Part shown: piece by piece, positions 45,751 through 58,199 of the stretch
How positions within the stretch are numbered: position 1 is the stretch's first letter
Layout of the letters: the number at the start of each line of letters is the position of its first letter
Source of the DNA: Rusavskia elegans
Lineage: Eukaryota; Ascomycota; Lecanoromycetes; Teloschistales; Teloschistaceae
Length of the DNA: 64,000 nucleotides
Direction: 5' to 3'
Assembly: GCA_011316305.1 (NCBI GenBank)
Contig: SAUG01000013.1
Location: 170,614 to 234,613 of the forward strand
The notes under the pieces: model-generated
The model's database searches: none
What the model saw: the letters and a program-made list of their open reading frames with translations, nothing else
Told to the model about the DNA's origin: nothing
Translations under genes and position numbers: made by a program

Positions 45751-48700
45751 ACTTTTTCTTTAGTATAAAGGACTGGTTTAACTATTCTAGAAAAAGCGTT
45801 TCTATATATTAGGATATAATATTCGATTAGATTTATCTATAGTATCTTTCGAATATCTAATATAAAAATATTACGCTATATTATAAAAAACAGTTTTATT
45901 TTATAAAATAATCTATTATCTATTCGTATAAGCTTTCCGATTAGTTTTAGAAAATCTTTTAGCTAATTTTCGAAATCGGCTAGAAAAATATCTAATATTT
46001 TTCTTCTATAGTTCTATAGCCTTTTTATTATCGGAAATTCTAATAAATTAAATTCTAAAGCTGTTATTATTTTTAGTCGTATTAGTTTATAGAATTTTAA
46101 AATAATATTCTATTATTTTTATATATTTAATTTTTTAAACGTCTTCCGTTATATTTTTCTATCTTTTTAATATTTTATTTAATAGGCTTTCTACTATATC
46201 TAACGATTTATTATATTATACTTTCTAGTATAATAGAAGTAGAAAAATTAGTAGTAGATCTAATATTATATATTTATTCTCTTTCTATCTTATATCTTCT
46301 ACTAAAATCTATTATTTAGTTATATTTCTTTAAAAATTCTACGTAAATTAGCTATATAATAGAGCTAAAGGGTATTTATTATTATTTTATATTTTCTCTT
46401 TTACTAAAATAGTTCCTTTTTTTTTTTTTATAAATAGTAACCTTCTATCTATTAATATATACCCCGGTTTCTAGAACTTTAAAGCTAGTATTATATATAT
46501 TAGCTATAAATTCTAAAGGAATTCTATATAGTTTATATCTATAATAGCTAATTTAAATATTTCTTTTCCTTTATTATTTTACGGCTATATAGCCGTATAT
46601 TTAGTTTCGCTTTCTATTTTTTCTTCTAAATTCTTTTTAGAACTATCTTTCCCGGACTCGGCTTTTTCTAGATAGCTTTCGATTATAGATTCTAGAATAT
46701 CTATAACTATAAAGCTTTTTTCTATATTGTTTTTTCTTTTTTAAACTATTATTTATATACGTATTTCTTTTTAAACCCTTTCTATTATTAATTATTAGCT
46801 TAAATTATAATTTTATTAAAAATCGCTTTTTATCTAGTATCTTTATAGTATTCTATATCGTTAATTATATTTTCGTCTATTCGTAGAATCTTCTAGTCGA
46901 GTTTTTTAACTAGAAATATCTCCGGTACGAATATATTCGTAGGACTACTATAATCGAGCTAATAATAGATATCTATAAAATTAGTATTCTAATATTTATC
47001 TATATTATAATATTTAATAGTATTTATATTCCGTAACTATAGGCGTCTAAATATAACTAAATATAATATCCGGCTAGATATTATATAGAATTAAATAAAA
47101 TTAGATATACTGCCGACTATAATTATAACTTTTATAAATTCCGGTAGAGTCTGAATATTACTATTTATTATACGAATCTTAACTAACTTATTATAGTAAA
47201 GGTAACAGTTTATTTAGTTCGCTATATAGCTATTAATTAAATTAAAAATAGTTTTAAAATTAATTAGAACCTTCCGTAATATATATAAAAGGTTTTCTAA
47301 CTTTTAAAACTATATTAATATATAAATATAAAAGTTTTCTTTTATTATAGAATATAGACGATTTCGCTTTAGGTTATTAAATATCTAAGTTAATAATTTA
47401 AATATTTAATTACTCTATTTTTCTATTAGAAGTAGAAGGTTTTTAGTATATTCGCTATATACCTGCCGATTATAAAACTCGGTTTCCGCTAATATTATAT
47501 CGTCTAGATACTCTAAATATTTAACGACGTTAATATTTTCGTAATCTTTTATAGTAAATCGGGTTTATTTCTTTTTAGCTACTAATTTTTTAATAAATTC
47601 CGGTTTTATCGCTTCTATAAACGATATTCGAACTTTTAGTATAAAATAAAAGAATTAGGCTATACTAAAAGTAATTTTAGTATTTTATAGAAATTTAATA
47701 GTATTCTAAACTTTTTATAATTCTATACCTTTAGATTTAATTATAGATAGTATTCCCCGTTATATTTTTAGCTTTTTAGCTAGAGTATCTAACGTTAGAG
47801 TATATTACTATTTATTTACGGGATTAGTAGTCTCTAAATTAGCCGCTATACTCCGACCTACTAATTATCCGGAATTAATAATCTATAGTATTCCTTTTAT
47901 ATTTTTAATCTATTTTCTAGGCTATAATTTCTAGATTTAAAAATCTTCTTCCTCCGAATCTATTTCTTCGATATCGCGTTTACTAGTAGTAGCGAACGCT
48001 TCGTTATTTATAGTCTATTTATAATATTTATATAAATTAATATCTTTATTATAAGTAGTTTTATTATCTATATATTATTTATCGAGCTATTAAATATTCT
48101 ACGGACGTAATTTCTACTATTAGTTAGAAGTTTCGGCTATATAAATAAACTAGACTTTCTACTATTAATAGCCTATCTAAAAAATATTATTAGAATTTAT
48201 AACGTTTATATTAGAAATAGTTCTCGTTTATATATCCGCCTTTTATTATTAAAATTTATAAAATAACCGGGTTTATTCCTCTTTATATAATATTTTATTA
48301 ATATATTCCTTCGATATATATCTCGATTAACTATATTTAAAATAATTAAAGTTACCGGTATTCTATAAAATAGGTATACTATTCGTAAAAATCTAATTAG
48401 TATTTATTTATTAAAGATTCTAGAGGCGCAGATTTTAAAGCCGATAAAAATTTTATAGATAATTATTTTAACCTATTATTTATCAGCCGGACGGTATTTA
48501 ATTTAAAGCCTAGTTTTAATTACGGATAATATTTTAATTATACTATTAGTTTTAACGTTATAGCTAGAAGTTCGATAATATTATATTTAATATTTAGTTT
48601 ATTACTTTAGTTAAAGTATTAATATATAATTTATCGCGGTTTATAAAAGAGTTAATAAATACTTTCTATATAGATTTTAGTTCGACTTTTTCTTTTTATA

Positions 48701-50179
48701 TAGCTTTTTTATCGTTAGATATCTTCTTTATATATTCTTTTATAACTATTTATACCTTCGCTAGAATTTTATTTTTTTTCGTATTTTAGCTAAATACGTT
48801 TCCTATAACCTTTATAAGGATTTTATTATCGAGTACGTCTATTAATTTTAATACTACTTTCCTTTCTATTTTAGATAGAAATCTTCTTACTATATTATTA
48901 TATATCTTAAATAATATACTATATATTTATCTATTTTATTTTTGTTCGAATAGATTTTTTAATACTTTCTATATAGCTAATCCGGAATTATTCTAGATAA
49001 AAAAAACGTTCTAAAAAACTAGATAAAAAGCGATTAAAATTAGATATAATTAATTTATCTAGCTTTAAAATCTATCTAGCTATTTTACCTTTTAATTTTA
49101 AATCTATAAAAGTATATTTCGCTTTATTAGAATTTCTATAAATTAATTTTATAGATTTTTAAATAAATTTAAATTATACTAACTATTTTTTTATATTTTT
49201 CTTAAACTTTCTATAAAAGTTAGATAGATCGAACTATATTATTATAGTATAGAAAGAAAACGTACTATTTATTAAAATTATAAATAGAATATTTTATATA
49301 TTTTTTTATTATTAACTAGAATAATATTCTACTATAACTAATATAGATAAAAATAGTACTATCGTTAGTAGTTTTATAGATAATAATAAAAATTAAGATA
49401 TTTTTTTACCGAACTAGAATTTTAGATTATAGAAATAGTTTTAAATACTTTATAGAAATAATTTCTTTTTTTCGCGTTCTTTCGGTTCTAACGAAGACTT
49501 ATATAGGCTATAGATTCTATCTACTTTTATCGTATAGTTAATTCGCGGGATACTAAAATTAAAGTCTTCTTTATTAGTTAATAATACCGAGAGCTTTTTT
49601 TTTAGAATTCTAGGAATCGTTCCTACTAGTAGAAATAGAAAGGCCGATAAATTTATTTATTCGGTATAAAAAAATTATAGCAGATTTTAAATTTATTTAT
49701 TATTTCTTTTTCTTTTAGAAGATATTCGCTATTATTAGGTTATTTAGAAGGAAAGTATAGAGTCTGGCTCTACTAGTTTCTAGTTACGTTCTTTTTAATT
49801 CTAAAATTATTAGGATCTTCGGAAAATAATAGAAAGAATAGAGATAATATAAATACTATTTTATAGATACTAGAATACTAGATATTTATATAATAAAAAG
49901 CGTAGGTCGTTTATTATATTCTAGCTATATACGTCTAATTCTATTATATTTATTAAATTTATAGTAGTTCGAAGATTTTTAATTACTAGTTAATATCTTG
50001 CCTAAATTCTTTAAATTAGTTAGTTTTTAGAATTCCGGCTGCTTCCGACTTCCTATAGATAGTAATACTCTAGATTCTATAGTCCCTGGACTTTAAAGTT
50101 TATAAAGCGGCTTAATTATTATTATATTTAACTGTCAAAGTAAAAAAGCGATAGTAAAATCCTATATATATTTACTAAA

Positions 50180-50301
50180 TATAGTACTATTATAGATAGT
50201 AGATAGAATATATAGAATAAGGTGGATTGGATACTAAGTTCTAATATACAGAAATTCTGCCTAAGTACGCTTAATTGCGCTAACCCGATTTGGGTTCAAC
50301 A
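50180..50301 (-). repeat. right LTR (5' LTR of the element)
   Basis: 122 bp, partner of 39330-39451. Here the inner (left) part is mutated (tatagtac for tgtagtgc) while the outer (right) part is unmutated and ends ...GGGTTCAACA before the acgg target duplication. Confidence 0.9.
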
Positions 50302-50305
50302 ACGG

Positions 50306-51360
50306 TTGCAGCACTTGACTAATCACCAAGTTCGCTTCCTACCACACTCAAGGCTTGAAGGATGAAGTATCACTCTTGACCTGGCCTTTCCGCGAAGGAG
50401 AAGTACCTTAGTTCAATGCCTTTTGTTTTGTCCAAACAGCAGTTGGACTACTATGGCTGCCAATGGTCTGCATTTGAAGAATATTCTATTGACCGTAGAT
50501 ATGGTGCTCCGTTATCGAGTCATCTCACACCTCAACCAAAATATGTGCATGCAACTCCCCACCTTGCGTATAACCGGCTAAGGGCAATGACCCGCTGCAA
50601 GTGAGACAAAAGTCTCGCACGACTATCGACAGCGGTAGTCAGTCTCGTAGGAATTTGCTGTGCTCTTCCGCAGATCACACTCTCCCAGGGGCACTAAACG
50701 TTTGAGTAACAATTGGAGCCTCCAAGGGTATTTTGGGCGAAGATCTTCGACCCAAAGCACTGACATCCAGGACCAGGCGGCACCAACATCTGTAAATGTA
50801 CCGAACAAATTCATTGCTGCATCACAGCCGTCCTCTCAGACTATTGGGCCTGACCGGTTCAGATCCTGAAGTCGATCAGTATGATATCCCTCATCACCAA
50901 TTCCACTTCGCGGTGCTCATGAAGGTGATCTAAGGCAAAGATACCAATGTGAGAGAAATTTAGCTGTATCTCAGATTATCTGCTTTCGAGAGTCGCGACA
51001 ACATGGCGAGGTGAAACGAGTTCAATCAACTTGACTTGAAATCTCGTAAATCCAATTGATTATACGATAAATGCTTGCTAAGAAGCTGTGGACTTGTTGC
51101 GGCTTCGTCAGGGTTTTGGTAAGTAAGAGACTTGTGATCTTTAGTGCGTCCTGGCTTCTTGAGATTACCCATTGTTGGTATATTCATTATGTTGCTCATT
51201 CACCTGGCGTGGGGTTCTTCCAACGCGATGAGGACAATCTCAATCGTTATGCTCCAGTTCTACCCATGTCGCATCCTTTATTTTGACACAACCAGCCACC
51301 GAAGCTGGTCTTGTACTACTTCACTATCACTCTCGAAATAACATCTGGTTCTTGCCCAAT
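50306..51360. other. right flank of the retrotransposon, no confident gene
   Basis: Base composition returns to normal at once after the LTR. Short frames (50416-50604, 51071-51286) have no supporting motifs. The promoter, and possibly a 5' exon, of the gene starting at 51361 would lie here. Confidence 0.4.
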
Positions 51361-53169
51361 ATGCCCTCGACTCTGATGACAGATGAGATGAGGCATCTAC
51401 TTTGGGCTAATGTGGACGATCACAAAGGCGAAGACAGTCTCTGGCTGACCGACTTTGATGAAGCTTATGCTGGAATCTGCGCAACTTGGCAGGCTCACGG
51501 ATATACGGAAATCAGCCGAAAACAGTTACGAAAATTCTTCGAAAATATTGCTAAGCGTCAATGCAATACCATGAGCACGGATGACGAAATCCTCGCAAAG
51601 GGTACCATATTATTGAAGCCACATTATCGTTCAGCACTTCTTCCAGCGGCTGTTGTACAGACAAAAAATAATACCCCCACAATCATTCCATCGATCCGCT
51701 CAGATCCTTCGACGATGGCCCCGCAGTACGCAGAAAAGCGAAGATCGGCCAGCTGGCGACATTTCCCTGTTCATCGTGTAGCGAGGCTGGGCGGGACTGT
51801 GTCATCACGGCCTATGACTCGTGTTGCCACGATTGCACTATCGCGAAAAGAAAAGCGAGTCGAGACCGGTCAGGAGACAGTGCGAGACCTGCTCCACGAA
51901 AGAAGATTCAAGATAAGAAGAAGACTGGGATTTTTAGAAGGTGAGACACCAACGCATATGTTCTCCCAGTTCTGGTACTGATTCCTTCAAATGGAAGTCA
52001 GAGCTCTACCAGCTCGATCCCAGGCAACGGGCAATCACGAGTGTACACTCAAGAGCAATCGATACATCTATCTAGGCTCCAAAGCACCGACGAAATTGAT
52101 CCTCTTGCAGTCGATCATCGTTCGCTAGACCCTACCCAAGCTGCTGCTCCTAAAATATCCGAGACGTACCGCGTTGAAAGTTTGGATGCTCTCATGCCCG
52201 AGGATCACAGATTGTTCCTACCAAATGACGAGATGCTTGACAAGTTCCATAACGAAATAGTCTTCAAGATTTCCGAGGTTGTCAACAAAATCATGGGAGC
52301 AACACAGAACGGTAGGGCCGGGCAACCACAATTCCTGCTCACGGTACACTCTTCCCTGTCATTCCCACTTCTGGAACGTATATTCGGTACCAGGCCGATG
52401 TCAACCGAAGGATTGATTTACCAGATCGTCGCAAAGCAAATGCAGTCTATGGAGTCTCCCATTGGAGTTGGTACGGCTTTGCGGGCTCTCATAGGGGCTG
52501 CTGTTTTCGAATGGGTTTTCCAGGCTTCGCAGTCATCATCAACAGTGGTACCAGCTTCTGCACAAGACGCCGCTCTGAATGAAATCGACCATATTAGTGT
52601 TGTCGCGCCACTCTACTTTCAGCAGAGGGAATATAGCAGTACTCTCGAAAAGCTGCTCTCCGATGGTAAGTGCGCCTTATATGGCCTGTAGTCTTCTCAG
52701 CAGCTGACTCAAAACAGCGTGTCCCAGACTCTACAAGCAACTCGTCCTGAAAAGCAAGTACCTTACTGTGGAGCATGGATTCGATTACGAAACATCCGCT
52801 ACAACGCTCGCCTCCCATTCCTGTGAAGTCTTGAAGGGCTTCTTGAAGGAAAATTTATGGAGCCTAGATCCGATGGCTTACGTCCAATTCCACGATGGTA
52901 TAAAAGATGTCTTTCTTTCGGCGTTGAGATTGAAAGCACAAACGTGTCTGGATCCTACAGCTTTCAGCTTCCAATGGCCTCGTGCGGATTCACCCTTCGA
53001 CTCGAACGCGATGAAGGCCGATAACGGGTGTCTAAACGACTCAGGAAATGGAATCCGCCTGACGCTCTTTGCGGCCTTGACTCGGTTGCACTCTGACGCC
53101 AGTACTGCAACGATAGTGGACCTTGATCCTACAGAGACATGTATCGCCCGGGCCGTGGTGCTTCCGTAG
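51361..53169 (+). CDS. uncharacterised fungal protein
   Basis: Three exons (51361-51940, 52024-52665, 52718-53169) splice in frame to 557 aa. The start MPSTLMTDEMRHLLWANVDD opens a helical N-terminal domain (FDEAYAGICATWQAHGYTEI, KQLRKFFENIAKRQC). A basic middle follows (SRKEKRVETGQETVRDLLHE). The second half is folded-looking: FLPNDEMLDKFHNEIVFKIS, EVVNKIMG, LTVHSSLSFPLLERIFG, LRALIGAAVFEWVFQASQ, then exon 3 CPRLYKQLVLKSKYLTVEHG and LRLKAQTCLDPTAFSFQWP. No named domain is recognised. Intron 1 (GTGAGA...CCCAG) was chosen because it is the only pairing I found that restores frame; a shorter reading stops at 51981. An upstream start within 51283-51360 cannot be excluded. It is the first gene right of the LTR element. 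Confidence 0.65.
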
Positions 53170-55096
53170 CACGGCGAAAGACAGTGCGTCGGTTCAGTGC
53201 GCTGGATAAAAAACATGATCGTGGTTATGTGTGACTAGTCTGCGAGCAGAAGGAACCAACAAGCACTGACGGAGATGACAAGAGATAGTATCTACTATAA
53301 GATAGCAACAAGAACTGACCCACTTAACAAGAGGTATTATTCCGCGGTTCGATGGAAGGAGTGTGTACGTTCACTGGGAAGGAACTGTGCGTAAAGTTCA
53401 GCTATAAGGAGCAGCGACTTCCCAGTTGTCAAAGCAGTAATTTCCACACCAGACGAACATGTTGCCGGAAGGATATATTTCATGTAAAGTGCCGCACAGC
53501 TCTAGAGCGATCATAAATTCACCAATGACCTCTTCAGAACAATAGCAAAAATTCACCAATGTCCTGTATCTTTTCATATGTCCATCCACGGTCCGCCCAG
53601 GAATAGGCGATCAAGCCCCCCGAGATCCACTGCCATCAACTTGAGCTTACGGTATGCTAATCATGACCCCTAGTAACATCCCTGGCTCCCAAAATCCCAC
53701 CAGTGCTTCCGTCTTATTCACCTCATCCGAAGGGCTTGTGGGAACCGTCAAACAAGGCCCAAATTTCGAATACCAACAGAGGCTGATATAAAGAGACCGG
53801 TTCTATTCGGGAAGCAAATATCTGGGACATTTCGTTTAGCCAGCCATTCGTTCTCTCGAGCTACATAGATCTGCATGTAGCAGTCGTTTAGATCAGAGTT
53901 GGGAGTTTTTCTGAGATGAGATGAGAAAGAGCACTTCAATGCTCTATGGCAATCTTCTCTCATTTTTCGTGAATGCAGGCACGTCAAGGATTGGCGTGCA
54001 TATCATCCCTTAAAGTCTCATACAGTGCAAGCCTCCCAAACTTCTACCACCACGTGTTTATTCAGGAAAAAGAAAAACATCCTACGACTTCAATACACAC
54101 CCGTTTCCCTCCTTCAGCATCACACCATCCCCATCATCAAATCGTAGACTCCACGAATAAAAGTCGTGCTCCCCCAACACTCGCAAGAGCAGATACGTAG
54201 GCCCCGGTTCATGGCTCCAGAGGCGAAGTTCTCTGAGAAACCATCCTCGAAATCCCCATAATCAACCGAAACAAAAGAAAGAAATACATAATGATCCCTT
54301 TATCACTCCAGATCCGCAGCCTCGCCCTGATTTCCGTCTCCCATGTCAAAAAAATCACTCCCATATATCTATAAGTACAGCACCTTCAAAAATCAAGTAG
54401 AACCGGACAGACTCTTCATTTTCCACCTTCGCAGATCCCGAAAAATATACACTCACAACATCCGCTCGCATACCTACCAATCATCCCAGCGCAACTTAGT
54501 TCTATCTCACACCCCATCAATATCTGCCTAAAACATGCCATCTCTTTCTTCCCTCTCGTGGCGTATTTCCGGTCCATCCGGGCGCCGTGTAAAGCTTGTG
54601 GGTGGGGAAAGTGCGATGAAAGCGCGGTAGAAATAGAGATGCTGTTGAGGATGGTTCATCGCAGATTCTGGGACAGAGAGGGGAGATACCGTACAGGGAG
54701 TTTTAGTTTATAAATATCTCAGCTCCCTTGGAAGGGGGATTCCGGGAAAGGGGTTTCGCGGGATGATGCCGCCATCGAGATTTTGCGCTCTGCGAGAGAC
54801 TGCGCAGTAGGCTGAACCCACATGCACTCACAGCTGACGCACATGGAGAAAGTGTAGTGGATATTTTCGTCTGTTTTTTTGGGATTGTGCTGCCCTTCCC
54901 ACGTGAAGTAGAGAAAGGTCCTGATCTACATGTCAAGAAAACAACAACAACAAAAATACAACGCCTCACTGGTTGGCCCGCAGGCGCCAGAGTTATGCCA
55001 AACAGATCTGCTCATCATTATCCCATTGACATCATCCCGCCGGCTTCTTCGCCCAATCTCCTCCCATCATGACAAGAGTAAAAGTCATAAAAGCGG
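53170..55096. other. intergenic, no gene recognised
   Basis: Nearly 2 kb with only short frames. Segments 53973-54530 are C/A-rich and look like untranslated or non-coding DNA. It contains the likely terminators of the convergent flanking genes. Confidence 0.45.
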
Positions 55097-57345
55097 TCAA
55101 GCGTAAGGTAGAGGCTCCGGCCTTCCCTCGACCCTTGACCGTTTGATCCTCGCGGCCTCACTTCCGTCGTCCACCAGACTTTGTTTGAACCATGGATGTC
55201 GGAGAGCTTGCTTTGCACTCATGCGGCTTTTGGGGTCGTAGACGAAGATCTTCTGTAGGAGATCAAGGAATTGTTTGTTGAATTCGTTCGTGGATGGGAT
55301 GATGTCCTTTCATGGATATTAGCGGGTGCGAAAGGTAAGATGAATGGTCAGGGAAACATACCTTGAGGGCTTTCATGGCTTTTACATATTTCTTGGAAGC
55401 TTTGGAGGTGGCATGATTCGGGTAATCAAGTTTGCCACGGTTGAAGTATCTGTCACTTCCGTCAGCATGACATATTTTCCAGCACAACGGCAGAAAACGG
55501 ACTTGGCAGCTTGATTGCCATTACTTCCTCGACCCCCTTGCTGCACCTGCCTGACAAGCCTTGGTTCGAGTTTGCCGCCACATACAGCCTCCATCATGGC
55601 CAGATGTTCGAGGTTGTCATGCGTTTGAAACAGGGCGTCACCCGTGTAAAACTCGACTAGGATACAACCTATACTCCAAATATCGCAAGGGTAGCTCCAT
55701 CCCAAATTGAGGATGATTTCCGGGGCGCGGTAGTGTCTTGTCGATACTACCGAGGAGTGATATTCTTCCTCGAAGGTTGCAGAACCAAAGTCGATCAGAC
55801 GGATATCGGTGTCCAATAAGACTCGACGCTGACGGGCGACTCTGGTTGTGGTTGTCGAGGACGAGGGAATGTGCCGGTTGTACGTAAATGTTTGATAGTG
55901 ATTGGACACAAGAAGGATGTTCTCGGGTTTAAGATCGGTGTGAATCAGATTGAGATCATGCAAAACTGGGAGCTTTCATCAGTAAAATCAGGGAGCCTCA
56001 GAGACGCTGTACTCACATGCAACGCTGGTGAAAAGTTGACGAGCAAAGCTTTGTATCTGGCTGCTTGGAAAAGGCACAAAAGCATTGCCTTTGAGAAAAT
56101 CAAAAACACTCTGACCGAGTAGATCCGTAACGATGCAGATATGGTTCCGGAAATCGAAGGTATCCCGTAGGTGTATGCACTTGTTGCGATTATCTCGGTC
56201 GTTATGCGATAACGTTGACAAAACTCGCAATTCTATGCGTGAAGCATCCCTGTATTTCTGTACCGAGCGGATGATCTTGATAGCACATCGAGTTTTGGTG
56301 CGCCTATCGATCGCTTCGACCACTTTGCCGAAGGTGCCTTGGCCGAGTAGACGTACTACCTGGTCTAGAAAAGCGTTAACCACTTATTGATAGATCATGG
56401 AGGAGAACATACATCGGTCGCCAAGATAGGTCTCTGGAGTAACGAGGAAATGGCCATCATCGTCGTCAACTCTTTCATTTTGGGTTATAAGCTGCATGAC
56501 ATTAGCCATTGTTTTCTCAGCACTGGCGATCTACTTACATCTCTGACAGGAGGTACATGAACATCTTTTGCTTTGATCGGGGGCTTTGGTGGTGGAACAT
56601 AGGAGCTATACGCGTCATTGACTTCCTCAATTTCTTTCTTTCTTTTGGCGTCGGCTGCGACCTGGCCTCTCGTCACTCGCTTCCTCTTCTGTCCGACTGC
56701 TTGGTCGTCAAGATAATTGCCTGAGCTGCCATGACTCGCATGTGATCCCAGCGATGTTGGGGCGGTCGTGTTGAGCGATGTTGTTCGATCGGTAGAGATG
56801 GTGCCAGAACCGCTGTCATCCAACTGTGTCGGCCGACCGTTATTGGAGTATGAGAAGTTGCGCGCATCGTAATTATTCGCTTGTGCTGTCCGTCGCTTCT
56901 TGGCTGCATGTTCCGGGGTGCCGACCGGCCTTGCCACGGTTCTTGTAGTATGATTGGGCCGACGATTCTCAGCTTTGGGTGGATCCGGGGTGACGTCTAT
57001 GTAGACTACCTCATCCGGGATGCCATGTCTGTAGAATTCTTCCCAATTGGGTCGACGCTTTTCCCTCGCTGGCTGCTGGGAACCAGTGCCCCCGCGCAAG
57101 GCCATGCCGGAAGGTGATTGGCCTTGTCGGGAGGACGGAACAGGAACAGCAGTCCGGTTACTCGATTGTAGGGGTGGGCTTGGGTTGTATGTTGGCCAGG
57201 ATGGGGCTAGCCTTGCAGGAGGATTTTGGATGTTGTCGTAAGGGCTGGGGGCGGGTTGGTAATGGTCATGACGGGATGTTGGGTAGGCGTAATGGGAAGT
57301 ATGTATTGGAGGTAGAGTTGCGGTTACTGTTGAGGGGATTGACAT
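55097..57345 (-). CDS. LAMMER-type dual-specificity protein kinase (CLK/Kns1/Lkh1-like)
   Basis: Six exons (57345-56539, 56491-56413, 56364-56017, 55965-55503, 55449-55362, 55306-55097) join in frame to 664 aa. Residues 1-270 are disordered with basic patches ([19 protein letters not shown], a likely nuclear signal). The kinase shows [18 protein letters not shown] (glycine loop), CAIKII (catalytic Lys), HTDLKPEN (catalytic loop), [25 protein letters not shown] (DFG and activation loop) and, in the segment after [19 protein letters not shown], the signature that names the LAMMER family. C-terminal [20 protein letters not shown] ends the fold. These kinases phosphorylate SR splicing proteins and regulate growth and stress responses; an SR-like substrate (RBM39-like) is encoded in this window. 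The exon 4 donor (GTCCGT) is unusual, so that boundary is less sure. Confidence 0.9.
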
Positions 57346-58199
57346 GTTCTTTTGGTGAATGTTGACTCGGAATGTGGCCGAGGACGGGAGTGCTGGCGGT
57401 TGGTGACAGCCGCTGCGACAAATTGGCCTTCTCCCCAATGGCTGTGATGGTGCAGTCGCTTCGTACGAAAGGTCGAGTGATTCTGCAAGGTCGGGCTACA
57501 TGGAGACCGCTTCGAATTCAAGTCGGCGGGGTTTGAGGCTTGGAGAAGACGGGTTGCGCGTGCAACGGAGGTGGAGTCGGGTGATGGGGTTCTCTCTTAA
57601 TTTCACATTGAAACGGGGTGAGAAGGACAATGAGGGCTCAATGAGGACTCAACTCTTGACGACGGACATGACGCTGGCTATCGCAATGCAGAAGGACAGC
57701 ACAAATGGGGTGTTGCAGCCATGGGAGGGTGAGGAGGCGTGGAAGGGTGATTGATGGTCGTCTCGGTGGAATTAGTGAGGATTCCCTTTGTGGCCTAGCG
57801 TCTCCGTTGCTTGGCGCACTATGACTTCAACGTCTGACCACTCGATCTCATCACTGTTTCGCTGGGTGCACCAGGATCGAACCCGCGTTTACTGTCACTG
57901 TGTTGTTACGACAGTCTTACCTCAGGCACTGATGCATGGATTTCATAGAACAAATGACGATGCGAGTTTTTGACAATTCATGATGACGGTGGCTGACACA
58001 CCACGACAAGGCCATTAGACTCCAGGCCGCTGGTGAGACATCCGGAAGGAAGATAGGGGATATGTAATAATAAGGTATTGAATATCCGTAGAATAATGAC
58101 ATTCTTATACACCCGGCTTGGAGCATATAGTTAATATCGCTGTTCAGAACTCTGAAGTAATAATAGTGTTACACGTCAATAAACTGGGTCTCGACCCTA
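57346..58199. other. intergenic, promoter region of the LAMMER kinase gene
   Basis: Between the 3' end of YSH1 and the kinase start, both on the minus strand. Short frames only. It should hold the kinase promoter and 5' leader and the YSH1 terminator. Confidence 0.45.

Larger units (their letters stand above)
39330..50301 (-). mobile_element. RIP-degraded Ty3/Gypsy LTR retrotransposon, ~11 kb
   Basis: Bounded by 122-bp direct repeats with TGT...ACA ends (39330-39451 and 50180-50301) and a 4-bp target duplication, acgg, at 39326-39329 and 50302-50305. The minus strand is coding. From right to left there are diverged traces of a gag/protease region (about 45.9-50.1 kb), reverse transcriptase, RNase H and integrase, the Ty3/Gypsy order. 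A purine-rich AGAGGAA lies directly before the 3' (left) LTR on the minus strand, as expected for the polypurine tract. No primer-binding site could be recognised next to the right LTR. The interior is extremely A/T-rich, full of stops, with CA and TG almost absent, the signature of RIP-like mutation. It cannot move now. Sequence left of the integrase (39.45-43.1 kb) is unassigned. Confidence 0.9.

Noticed and set aside
39452..50179. Mitochondrial or centromeric origin for the A/T-rich block
   Set aside because: Direct 122-bp terminal repeats, a 4-bp target duplication and Gypsy RT/RNase H/integrase traces show it is a RIP-mutated retrotransposon; sequence returns to normal composition exactly at the LTRs.
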